Below are positions 1 to 7,411 of a DNA stretch of 64,000 nucleotides, one piece after another (within the stretch, counting starts at the first letter, position 1; the number at the start of each line of letters is the position of its first letter). Source of the DNA: an uncultured Capnocytophaga sp. (lineage in GTDB: Bacteria; Bacteroidota; Bacteroidia; Flavobacteriales; Flavobacteriaceae); assembly GCF_937936315.1 (NCBI RefSeq), contig NZ_CALGWU010000006.1, forward strand, positions 1 to 64,000, read 5' to 3'. A model generated the notes under the pieces. The model had not been told where the DNA came from. It searched no databases and saw only the letters and a list, made by a program, of their open reading frames with translations. Both the position numbers and the translations under genes were made by a program.

Positions 1-370
1 TTACTAAAGCTAATCCTTCTGAAAATCTATCTGCATAATCATACTTTATAGGAATCACTTCTTTACCTGTTTTATCTATAAAACCCCATTTGTTATTTAG
101 CCTAACGTTTGCTAATCCTTCTGAAAAACCCCAAGCATTATCATACTTTATAGGGATCACTTCTTTACCTGTTTTATCTATAAAACCATATTTTTTATCC
201 AATCTTACCATTGCTAATCCTTCATAATATTTATCTTTCCAAGCGTACTTCTTTGTTTGTTGCACAGGCTGGGCAGACGGCTCTTTTTTTACCTTTTCTT
301 CAGGTAGCAGCCCCTGTCCATAACCAAGGGTAGCAGTTAGTAATAGAGTGTAAAGTAATATATTTTTCAT
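1..370 (-). CDS. WG-repeat secreted protein, 3' end outside the window (partial)
   Basis: Reading the minus strand from the ATG at 370 gives an open frame that runs off the window edge (123 codons). It starts with a Sec-type signal peptide ([19 protein letters not shown]), then a short Lys/Glu/Pro-rich linker, then at least two copies of a WG (KWG) repeat with the core [16 protein letters not shown] followed by FSEGLA. WG repeats are predicted to form beta-rich extracellular or periplasmic scaffolds; no enzymatic role is established. The gene lies 20 bp downstream of another WG-repeat remnant (391-573) in the same orientation, so this was a tandem WG-gene pair. The recognition of the repeat is firm; the function is unknown. 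Confidence 0.8.
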   Translation of the reverse strand, partial: MKNILLYTLLLTATLGYGQGLLPEEKVKKEPSAQPVQQTKKYAWKDKYYEGLAMVRLDKKYGFIDKTGKEVIPIKYDNAWGFSEGLANVRLNNKWGFIDKTGKEVIPIKYDYADRFSEGLALV

Positions 371-390
371 GTTTGTAATATTTTTAAAAA

Positions 391-573
391 TTATTTGGCT
401 ATGGGGTGTCCTGCTGGGGCTTCATCACAAAACTCTGCACACTCACCTTTCTTGTTTATTTCAAACCATCTATCAAGTTTAGTGGGGCGAACTAAAGCTA
501 CTCCTCCTGAGAAACTTTTTGCATCAAAATATCTTGTAGGAATAACCTCTCTCCCTATTTTATCAATAAACGT
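391..573 (-). pseudogene. 3' remnant of a second WG-repeat gene, cut by an IS element
   Basis: The minus strand between the IS end at 574 and the stop at 391 encodes FIDKIGREVIPTRYFDAKSF, a clear WG repeat, followed by a terminal GGVALVRP and a Cys-containing tail. The open frame appears to continue upstream to 630, but those residues come from the IS terminus, so that ORF is a chance fusion. A possible 5' stump lies beyond the IS at 1297-1356. The gene has lost its signal peptide and most of its repeats, so it is non-functional unless the fusion is expressed. Confidence 0.6.
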
Positions 574-1296
574 GTTTAAACTTTTTTGAGGAACTTGGAG
601 ATAAACCCTAATAAAAGCATTCCAATCCAAGTTACATCAAGATACTCATATCTCATTATCAAACCTTTATATCCGTCAAGCCAACCATTTGCTTGTTCAA
701 TCTTAAACCTATTTTTGTACAATTCTTCATCAAAATAAACATCTGGTTGCTCTCCATTTCGGGGATTAGGTTTAATATTTGCTATAATTTCTTTGCTTTC
801 TAAAAACTCTCTAAGAGATTTGCTATCAAATCCTGCATCAGCATTGAGAAACAGTCCTTTGTGTTCTATTCCTGCTTCTTCTAATAAAGCTAAGATTTCT
901 TTTAGTACTTCTTCTATTTCATATAAGTCATTGTGATTTTCAGCCTTAGGACTCCCCATTGCTATCATTTACCCTTTATTATCACACAAAAAAATGCTAT
1001 TTGTGGTTACGGATTTTTTTCTTGCTTGATAGCCTATAGATTCTCCTTTTTGCCGACAACGTGTATGACTACCATCCAATTGAACGCAAGACATATCTAA
1101 TTTTCTTTTCTTCTTGCTTAATAGATTCAACCATATTCGCTGAAAGCTACCGTCTTTACTTTCCTACACTTAAAAAGGGAATAATCCAATTATTTATTGT
1201 ATCTTTGCCCAAAGTTCCTGAATTTTGGTGTTTTTCTCAAACACAAAATTACTAATTTTCGGGAACTTTTACTTTATTACAGAAAAAAGTTTAAAC
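574..1296 (-). mobile_element. Decayed IS5-family insertion sequence
   Basis: The ends are perfect 14-bp inverted repeats: GTTTAAACTTTTTT at 574-587 and its reverse complement at 1283-1296. Between them, on the minus strand, lie pieces of one DDE transposase. The element is about 720 bp, shorter than an intact IS5-type element (about 1 kb), because of an internal deletion. No target-site duplication is obvious beside the two ends, which fits a deletion-associated or old insertion. Confidence 0.7.
576..1230 (-). pseudogene. IS5-family DDE transposase, inactivated
   Basis: The C-terminal 130 codons (968 to 576) carry the DDE-fold blocks FLNADAGFD (second Asp) and YKNRFKIEQANGWLD (the Y-x2-R-x3-E signature with the catalytic Glu). 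Upstream in the same frame, QLDGSHTRCRQKGESIGYQ (first Asp) continues straight into an in-frame TAA at 971-969, where the family usually has Gln. Further upstream, near 1155-1164, the N-terminal segment NNWIIPFLSVGK jumps directly to SKDGSFQRIW with a change of frame, so a stretch of roughly 60-70 codons is deleted. Two independent lesions make it a pseudogene. Its 5' limit is approximate. Confidence 0.7.
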
Positions 1297-1390
1297 AGCT
1301 TCACTATCAAATAAATACATTATAAAGTCTTTGACTTTATCTTTTAAAGATTTCATTTTTTGGTTTGTTTAATTTTGTGCGACAAAAGTA
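1297..1390 (-). other. Promoter and 5' stump of the IS-disrupted gene
   Basis: A minus-strand -7 box TACTTTTG lies at about 1389-1382. Downstream an ATG at 1356 opens a 21-codon frame (MKSLKDKVKDFIMYLFDSEAV) whose stop TAA is supplied by the IS inverted repeat. This is best read as the original start of the gene whose 3' end survives at 391-573, but the stump contains no WG repeat, so the link is inference. Confidence 0.4.
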
Positions 1391-1396
1391 GTGTTT

Positions 1397-2536
1397 TTAG
1401 TTGGATTTTCCAAACACAATACACGTGGGTCTATCTACTTCTATCGCTTGGGCGGTTTCAGTCAGTTCGCCAGTTGCTTCATTACGCTCAAAAACCTGAA
1501 TTTTATTATCATCTCGGCAAGCTACTAAAAGGTATTTACCATTAGGAGTAATCGCAAAATTGCGGGGATGAATACCTGTGTGTTGGTAGCCTATTTTGCT
1601 TAAAGTACCTTTCTCTGGGTCGATAGCAAAAATTGCAATACCGTCTTTCTTTAATCGGTGGGAGGTGTACAGAAAACGCCCATCAGGACTGATATGTATA
1701 TCGGCACTACCACGCCCGCCACCTTCATCAGCCATTATGCGCTGTATCTCTTTCAGTTTGCCTTTGCGATAACTGAGCACCACACATTCACCTCCTAATT
1801 CGTTGATAAGATAAGCAAAACGACCGTCTTTACTAAATGTAAGATGACGAGGTCCTTGTATGGTATCACTAATGCGATAAGCAACTTTCATATCCTTGAG
1901 CACTTTAACGCCTTTTGAGGCTTTCCGTGCTTTGTAACGAAAGCGATACACACAATTTTTCCCTAAATTAGTGACTAATACATATCGTCTCTCAGGGGTA
2001 GGAATGATACAATGGATATGAGATGTACTGCCGTGTGAAGTTTCTACAAAGACTATGTGTTGTACTTCAGCTTGCAATCTCCCTGCAGCATCTAATGAGA
2101 AAACACTGATGTCGCCTCCCGTATAGTTAGCTGTGATGACGTATTTGCCGTCACTTACGATATGGCAAGGGTCAGCTCCTGCTCGAGGCAAGTATTCTTT
2201 AGGAGCCGTAGGCAGGAATACAGGGTTACTTAGTTGCGCTTTGTCTTCACTCACATCAAACGAATACGCTCCTTGTCGCCCGTCGTTATACTCGCTTACG
2301 GCATATAGGCGTTTTCCATCGGGCGATAAGGTTACAAAAGAAGGATTGGCAGCGGTGGCACTGCTCAGCTGTTGAAAAGTACCGTTCTCCTGATTGAAAC
2401 GATAGGTGTAAATTCCTTTAGAATTCCCTCCTTCGGTATAAGTGCCTATATACATTATCAAGTTATTATCTTGGGCAAAGGTGATGAATGTTAATAGTGC
2501 AAAGACTATAGTTAAAAACGTTTGTAATTTCTTCAT
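1397..2536 (-). CDS. Secreted lactonase-family seven-bladed beta-propeller
   Basis: 379 residues with a signal peptide (about 1-21, cleaved before QDNN), so the protein acts in the periplasm or outside the cell. The mature part has the repeating blade signature of the 6-phosphogluconolactonase (YbhE/Pgl) type: LSPDGKRLYAV, SDGKYVITANYTGGDISVF, SPDGRFLYTSHRL and TPNGKYLLVACRDDNKIQVF. The cytosolic Pgl enzyme hydrolyses 6-phosphogluconolactone; an exported member cannot meet that substrate, so the true substrate is unknown and may be another sugar lactone. The start lies 5 bp after the stop of the ammonia-lyase-like gene, so it is the last gene of the lnt operon. No clear terminator follows. 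Confidence 0.85.
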   Translation of the reverse strand: MKKLQTFLTIVFALLTFITFAQDNNLIMYIGTYTEGGNSKGIYTYRFNQENGTFQQLSSATAANPSFVTLSPDGKRLYAVSEYNDGRQGAYSFDVSEDKAQLSNPVFLPTAPKEYLPRAGADPCHIVSDGKYVITANYTGGDISVFSLDAAGRLQAEVQHIVFVETSHGSTSHIHCIIPTPERRYVLVTNLGKNCVYRFRYKARKASKGVKVLKDMKVAYRISDTIQGPRHLTFSKDGRFAYLINELGGECVVLSYRKGKLKEIQRIMADEGGGRGSADIHISPDGRFLYTSHRLKKDGIAIFAIDPEKGTLSKIGYQHTGIHPRNFAITPNGKYLLVACRDDNKIQVFERNEATGELTETAQAIEVDRPTCIVFGKSN

Positions 2537-2541
2537 AAGTT

Positions 2542-3930
2542 CTAATTTTGTGCGCTATTAAAAAAATGTATCGTGTGCTCTATTTGCTTCTTGAGGGTCG
2601 TTACTTCCTCATCTGTCATAAAACTGAGATATTCTTTAAACAAATCAGAATGATAGTCGAATTGTTTCTTTTTCCACTGCGAAGTAGCCAAAATCAATTC
2701 AATAGCTAATATTTCTTCTATATTCTTCACTACTTGTTCGCATTTGATAGCCGAACTACCTCCCATTCCTTTAATATCTATCGTTTTTTCAAACAAAATA
2801 GGACTTTCGATGCTCGCAGGGGTAGAAAGACGACGGTTTTCATTCAATATTCCTTCTATGATACGCTGGAAGATAGGGTAATCTATTTCAGTTTCTATCT
2901 CTTTGCCGATATTTGAAAGCAAGTAGAACACACGCCGTTCGCTGATATTGCCCAAGCTGGTGAGGGTAATCGCCAAAAAGTCCATTGCCAAGGTGAGGGG
3001 CAGGGTATGCGAGTTGCCTCCAAAGATGATTTCTTGGCTCTCAGGGAAGAGAATAGGGTTGTCGGTAACCGAGTTCATCTCGGTTTTAATCACTTTGCGA
3101 ATGGCTGCAATCGACTCGCGCACAGCTCCGTGTATTTGAGGGATAGAGCAAAAGGCTTCGGGCATAGACGAGAAGGCTTGCGCTTGTGTAGCGAGGGTGC
3201 TGTCTTTTAGCAGGGTGCGCAAATGCTCGGCTGTTTCTACAAGTCCCTTATGTGGTCGCACTATTTGCATAGCTTCCGAAAATGCTGAGAGGTTCCCTCC
3301 AAAGGCTTGGGTAGAAACTGAGGCTACAAAGTCTGCCCACTGAATGATTTGTAACGATTTGCTGAGGTTGTAGATGCCATAAGCGGTCGTAAGCTGAGTG
3401 CCGTTGAGCAGGGCATCGGCTTCGCGCATCTCCAAAGATAGAGGTTGCCAACCGTATTTAGCTTCCAACTCTTGTGCCGAATAGATTTTGTTGTGTATAC
3501 ACACTTCGCCTTCACCAAAGAGAGGCAGAGCGAGGTGTGCCAGAGCAATGCGTTCATCAGGGATGTCTTTAGAATATACCACCGGCAATACTCCTTTGTT
3601 ATAAAAGTCGATGAGGCGTTGCACCAAAGCCAATCGCACCCCACTATAGCCATAGGAGAACGATTGTATTTTCAGGAAGAGCATCAGTTTGACAATCTCA
3701 TTGGGGATACGCTCGCCTATACCACAAGCATAGTGGCGCAACAGGGCTAACGAGCCCACCGAGAGTTGATTTAGAAAATTAGGCTCTTTCTGGATATAAT
3801 CACTGAGAAAGCGGTGGCACGTTTCGATATTTATCACCGCCTCTTCTGAGAGTTTTAGTTGTGTGTCGCCTTCTACAATTGCTATAAGCTGTTCTAAAAG
3901 AAGGACTTCGTTAGAAATATAGTGTTCCAT
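2542..3930 (-). CDS. Histidine/phenylalanine ammonia-lyase fold protein lacking the MIO catalytic loops
   Basis: 462 residues, about 40-50 shorter than HutH. The fold is recognisable: HYACGIGERIPNEIV, GYSGVRLALVQRL, LAHLALPLFGEGEV, LLNGTQLTTA, PQIHGAVRESIAAIRKV, NSVTDNPILF, GGNSHTLPLTLAMDFLAI and LGNISERR all match HutH blocks. The catalytic parts do not. The N-terminal Tyr loop (YGxxTGFG) before HYACG is absent. The Ala-Ser-Gly triad that cyclises to the MIO electrophile, normally GSVGASGDLAPLAH, is replaced by VYSKDIPDERIALAH (about residues 118-132). The Tyr and Arg of DPYSLRCxPQ are replaced by EAFCSIPQ. From these losses it should not act as a normal ammonia-lyase. It could be a pseudoenzyme or have a new activity. 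It sits in the lnt operon, separated from the previous gene by a heptad array. Confidence 0.75.
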   Translation of the reverse strand: MEHYISNEVLLLEQLIAIVEGDTQLKLSEEAVINIETCHRFLSDYIQKEPNFLNQLSVGSLALLRHYACGIGERIPNEIVKLMLFLKIQSFSYGYSGVRLALVQRLIDFYNKGVLPVVYSKDIPDERIALAHLALPLFGEGEVCIHNKIYSAQELEAKYGWQPLSLEMREADALLNGTQLTTAYGIYNLSKSLQIIQWADFVASVSTQAFGGNLSAFSEAMQIVRPHKGLVETAEHLRTLLKDSTLATQAQAFSSMPEAFCSIPQIHGAVRESIAAIRKVIKTEMNSVTDNPILFPESQEIIFGGNSHTLPLTLAMDFLAITLTSLGNISERRVFYLLSNIGKEIETEIDYPIFQRIIEGILNENRRLSTPASIESPILFEKTIDIKGMGGSSAIKCEQVVKNIEEILAIELILATSQWKKKQFDYHSDLFKEYLSFMTDEEVTTLKKQIEHTIHFFNSAQN

Positions 3931-3964
3931 ATTAGGAGATAGGGGGTTAGGGGTTAGAAATTAG
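3931..3964. repeat. Heptad array between two genes
   Basis: On the minus (sense) strand the units read CTAATTT, CTAACCC, CTAACCCC, CTATCTC, CTAAT, giving TAA stops at 7-bp steps directly after the stop of the upstream membrane-protein gene and abutting the ATG of the ammonia-lyase-like gene. Confidence 0.7.
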
Positions 3965-5254
3965 CTACTTCACCATATACAATTGTCCTGTTATAGATAA
4001 CAATTGATATTGTAGCAGTTGGTTGCTATACAGATCTACTTTTTCAAACTTTTCAAATTCTTCATTGTCTTTACTAAGGTAATAAGTAGGAGTTTTTAGA
4101 GCGACAGCTTCAGATGTCCACATATAAGTATTGGCTTTAAAAGAGATAGAAGCATTGTTTAAACGCAGTTGCATAAATAGCTTTCCTTCTCCCCCTTCAT
4201 CAAAAGTTTTTTCCACCAGAAAGTACTGAGGTAATATCTTACGGCGTGTGTAAGTGCTTTGAAAGTCACTATAATAAAAATCGTCAGCTCCCAATTTTAT
4301 AAAAAGAGGAAATACGGGAGTACTCTCAAAAAAAGTTTTTTTAAAAGAGGAAATGTAATGAGTAGAACAAATATAATGAGGCATCCCGTCTTGAATAAAG
4401 ACTACGATACTCTCTTCATCAAAAGTAGTGTAGTACTTTTGCTCATTAGGTGACCATTCTATGTTATTAACTTCTATTTCATAACAAGTAGGCGTGGATA
4501 GATGGTTTTTAGATATATAACTTTCCACATCGTCTTCTTTCCAAAAATCAGTACCCTCAACGGCTTTCATCGGACGAAATTCGGGGTTGCCATCTATAGC
4601 CCAAGTACTGTAAGAAAGTGTATAAGTATCAATGATATATTTATCTTTGATATGAAACTCTCGTTTCTGTTCCTCAGCTATATTGAGAGACAAACTGTCA
4701 ATTATTTTTCCTGAAGTATCGAATTTTAGGAAATATGGTGGAAAATCAGGATTATCACCGATATAATAATCTTCTTCTCCTTTAGGCTTCACATAGTATG
4801 CAAGCAAACAATGTTGTTTATTGAAGAACTTTTCCTTAAGCGAATACTCTCCTCTTTCTTCAAGTGGTATAATTGTTTTTCCTTTTTGAAAAAGAGGTTT
4901 ATCAGAAAGTTGAGGATATTTTTTTACGCTTTTAGGCAATAGCCAATGTGATTTCTGTACGATGTAGATTTCTGTCAAGTCTCTTTTATAGAACTTATAT
5001 CCCCCTATTAAAACAACTATAAGAGTACTTATCCAAAATATTTTTTTGACATTCTTGTAGAAATAACTGTAGTAACAAAGTAAGCCTAATGCAAAAGAAA
5101 TAGGTATAAATGAGATTATCAATTCTATTACTTCATCAATAGACAGTCCTGTGGATAGGTCAAAAAAAGCCTCACAAATAAATATACAAATAATATATAG
5201 CACTATAAAGCCGATGCCTGCTAAAATCGCTAAAAATATATTAGGTTTCTTCAT
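3965..5254 (-). CDS. Unknown membrane-anchored protein with large extracytoplasmic domain
   Basis: 429 residues. Three hydrophobic segments lie near the N-terminus (about 8-28, 47-65 and 72-89), followed by a hydrophilic, Tyr/Phe/Lys-rich domain of about 330 residues that is probably outside the membrane. I do not recognise a family or any catalytic motif. It begins 13 bp after the lnt stop codon and is clearly in the same operon, before the ammonia-lyase-like gene. The sequence reads as a normal coding gene, with no frameshift. Its role is unknown. Confidence 0.7.
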   Translation of the reverse strand: MKKPNIFLAILAGIGFIVLYIICIFICEAFFDLSTGLSIDEVIELIISFIPISFALGLLCYYSYFYKNVKKIFWISTLIVVLIGGYKFYKRDLTEIYIVQKSHWLLPKSVKKYPQLSDKPLFQKGKTIIPLEERGEYSLKEKFFNKQHCLLAYYVKPKGEEDYYIGDNPDFPPYFLKFDTSGKIIDSLSLNIAEEQKREFHIKDKYIIDTYTLSYSTWAIDGNPEFRPMKAVEGTDFWKEDDVESYISKNHLSTPTCYEIEVNNIEWSPNEQKYYTTFDEESIVVFIQDGMPHYICSTHYISSFKKTFFESTPVFPLFIKLGADDFYYSDFQSTYTRRKILPQYFLVEKTFDEGGEGKLFMQLRLNNASISFKANTYMWTSEAVALKTPTYYLSKDNEEFEKFEKVDLYSNQLLQYQLLSITGQLYMVK

Positions 5255-5267
5255 TTGTTGTTAGTTT

Positions 5268-6863
5268 TTAGACGGTTTCACGTTTCCTTAACACTGCATA
5301 CAAAAACACAAAAAACGCCAAGAAATACGCAATACGGGCGATGTAATCACCCATTTGCACATAGAAAGTTATTTCATCATTTAAGGCAATAGTGCCTTTC
5401 AAACTGCCTTGAGTGCCATAAGGTAGTGTTTTGAGCACCTCTCCCCTACCGTTGATAAACGCCGAAATCCCCGTATTAGCACTGCGGGCTACACTCCGGC
5501 GGGTTTCAATAGCGCGCAAACGAGTATAACTGAGGAGCTGCTTATGCCCCTGTGTGTTACGCCACCACGCATCGTTGGTAAGAATTGCCAAAAAGTTAGC
5601 CCCTTTCTTGATATAGCCCGTTACAAACTCACCATAAATCGTTTCATAACAGATGATAGGTGCTGCCTTGCCCTCGGTGTCTACTCCTGCAAAAGCGGTG
5701 CGCTCAGGTTGGGTGGTTTTCAGCGCTACTGTACCACCAAGATTGATGAGCGTTTCACCCAATATAGGTTTTAGTATATTTTGATACGGGAAATTCTCTA
5801 CAGCTACTACCAATTTACTCTTGTGATACAGAGGTATTTCAGGATTGCGATTGAGCAAGAAAGCCGAATTGTAATCGTTATACCAAATACCATAAGTAGA
5901 GATGTAGTTGCTTTGGGAAGTGGTATGTGCTTCATCTCTCACAAACTCAATCATTGCAGTGCCTCCTACCCAATTGAGTTTAGGATAACGCGCTACGCAA
6001 GTGCGCAACCTATCTATCTCTGGTGCATAAGGCAATTCGTTCAGTTTGATATTCTCGGCAAAGACCGTTTCAGGAGTGAGGACGAAATTTACTTTATCGT
6101 CTAATTTATCAGCGGTGAGTTGCAACAACAGATTGCTTACTTCTTGATTTGAAAGTGAATATTTCTCGGCATAAGGGTCGATATTAGGTTGCAAGACTAT
6201 TACATCAACTGTTTTCTTGCCTGCTTCACTATAATTGAGGTATTGGAAATACGAAATCACTATAGGCAGAGCAAAAAAGAGCATTGCCAAGCCTACTTTT
6301 CGGGAGAGTGCCTTACGGTTTTTAGTCGTAAGATAGTTTTCAATAGCTAAAAATAAGATGATATTCACAATCCACACCCATAAAGAGCCCCCAAAAGTAC
6401 CCGTATATTCGTACCATTGTATCCACGTAATTTGTTCGGAGAAAACATTGCCCAAATTGAGCCAGGGCCAAGAAACATCCCAAGTGAGGTGAAATTTCTC
6501 AAACGAAATCCATATCGCTACTAAGAAGAAAAGCGCCACTTTGCGATTCATTCGTTTGGCTACAATATGATAGAGGAAGAAAGTAAGGGTCATCAGTAGT
6601 GTATTTGCCAAAATAGCAAAAATTGCCCCTATTTGAGTAGAATACCATATCCACCAAGTAGTGGGGATATTCCAAGTGAGGAATGCTAAATAAGAGAGTG
6701 CAAACACTTTGCGCTTGGTATGGCGATAATCGCAACGGATGCGCGCTTCCATTAGCAAGAGAGGAATTAAAGCAATGAATATCAAAGCTGTAAATCCGTA
6801 GGTTACCCACGATCCTGCGAGTAAAGCCCCTGAGAGTAGGGCAAGAAGTATGTTTTTCTTCAT
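5268..6863 (-). CDS. lnt: Apolipoprotein N-acyltransferase
   Basis: Lnt transfers the third acyl chain from phospholipid to the N-terminal Cys of lipoproteins in the inner membrane; this organism has many lipoproteins (gldD and the whole glycan locus below). The 531-residue product has about eight membrane helices and a nitrilase-type periplasmic domain: ExVxAE-like PETVFAEN (Glu about 265), Lys in YHKSKLVV, and the nucleophilic Cys in PIICYETIYGEF (about 405). I start at the ATG at 6863. The longer frame begins with TTG at 6890, which overlaps the -7 promoter box (6888-6895) and so lies upstream of the expected transcript start. It is the first gene of a four-gene operon. Confidence 0.92.
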   Translation of the reverse strand: MKKNILLALLSGALLAGSWVTYGFTALIFIALIPLLLMEARIRCDYRHTKRKVFALSYLAFLTWNIPTTWWIWYSTQIGAIFAILANTLLMTLTFFLYHIVAKRMNRKVALFFLVAIWISFEKFHLTWDVSWPWLNLGNVFSEQITWIQWYEYTGTFGGSLWVWIVNIILFLAIENYLTTKNRKALSRKVGLAMLFFALPIVISYFQYLNYSEAGKKTVDVIVLQPNIDPYAEKYSLSNQEVSNLLLQLTADKLDDKVNFVLTPETVFAENIKLNELPYAPEIDRLRTCVARYPKLNWVGGTAMIEFVRDEAHTTSQSNYISTYGIWYNDYNSAFLLNRNPEIPLYHKSKLVVAVENFPYQNILKPILGETLINLGGTVALKTTQPERTAFAGVDTEGKAAPIICYETIYGEFVTGYIKKGANFLAILTNDAWWRNTQGHKQLLSYTRLRAIETRRSVARSANTGISAFINGRGEVLKTLPYGTQGSLKGTIALNDEITFYVQMGDYIARIAYFLAFFVFLYAVLRKRETV

Positions 6864-6866
6864 AAT

Positions 6867-6887
6867 GATGAATAACGAATAACGAGG
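6867..6887. repeat. Heptad array in the lnt leader
   Basis: Units GATGAAT, AACGAAT, AACGAGG at an exact 7-bp period, between the lnt -7 box and its ATG. Confidence 0.5.
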
Positions 6888-6895
6888 CAAAGATA
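6888..6895 (-). promoter_or_regulatory. -7 box of the lnt operon promoter
   Basis: Minus-strand TATCTTTG, the Bacteroidetes -7 element, 25 bp before the chosen lnt ATG. An AT-rich heptad array (6901-6940) occupies the region upstream and is shared with the divergent promoter of the gene at 6970. Confidence 0.65.
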
Positions 6896-6900
6896 GTAAT

Positions 6901-6949
6901 AAATTGTTAATTAAGCAATTTGCTAATTAACAAATTATTCTTATTTTTG
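6901..6949 (+). promoter_or_regulatory. Divergent promoter region made of an AT-rich heptad array
   Basis: TTTG at 6919-6922, a 19-bp spacer and TATTTTTG at 6942-6949 form the plus-strand promoter for the gene at 6970. The spacer is a run of AT-rich heptads (GCAATTT, GCTAATT, AACAAAT). Confidence 0.65.
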
Positions 6950-6969
6950 TCGCCAAAATTATTATTAGA

Positions 6970-7344
6970 ATGGATACATTTCAGAAAAACAGCTCTTTTG
7001 GAGCTCCGCGCTCTCAAAGTGCTAAAAAAACTATTATCAACCTCTTAGGAGTGATTACCCTCGTTTTGGCAATTTTTGTACTTATTGCTTCGTTTATTCC
7101 TATGATTGGTGAAATTGCTTTTATAGGAGGGGCAGTGGTTATTCTGTTGGCTGCTATCGGTTTGTACTTTGCTGCTATATACGGCATAGGCAAAGCTTTA
7201 CTAATTGTTGCACTATCGCTTTCGATAGCTGGCACGGCTATTTCAGTGAAAAAGTTTATTGATTATCACGATGCACACGCTTCCGAAATACACTCAGGTG
7301 GATCGGGTGGCGGATACCATCACAGCTGGGGCGATGATGATTAG
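6970..7344 (+). CDS. Small membrane protein of unknown function
   Basis: 124 residues. A polar Ser/Gln/Lys N-terminal tail is followed by three closely spaced hydrophobic helices (about 25-45, 50-70 and 74-92) and a short soluble tail ending in Gly-rich GGSGGGYHHSWGDDD. The His/Asp-rich end could bind metal, but that is only suggestion. It has its own promoter (6919-6949) and lies 67 bp before the Ca2+-ATPase gene, which has a separate promoter. I do not recognise the family. Confidence 0.65.
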   Translation: MDTFQKNSSFGAPRSQSAKKTIINLLGVITLVLAIFVLIASFIPMIGEIAFIGGAVVILLAAIGLYFAAIYGIGKALLIVALSLSIAGTAISVKKFIDYHDAHASEIHSGGSGGGYHHSWGDDD

Positions 7345-7358
7345 CCAATATATCAATA

Positions 7359-7388
7359 TTGCTAATTTTCTAATTATATCTATCTTTG
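7359..7388 (+). promoter_or_regulatory. Promoter of the Ca2+-ATPase gene
   Basis: TTG at 7359-7361, a 19-bp AT-rich spacer and TATCTTTG at 7381-7388, 23 bp before the ATG at 7412. Confidence 0.65.
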
Positions 7389-7411
7389 CACTTTAATTAT
7401 TTTAAATAACT

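Noticed and set aside
574..1296. Target-site duplication of the IS
   Set aside because: The bases next to the two inverted repeats do not match convincingly.
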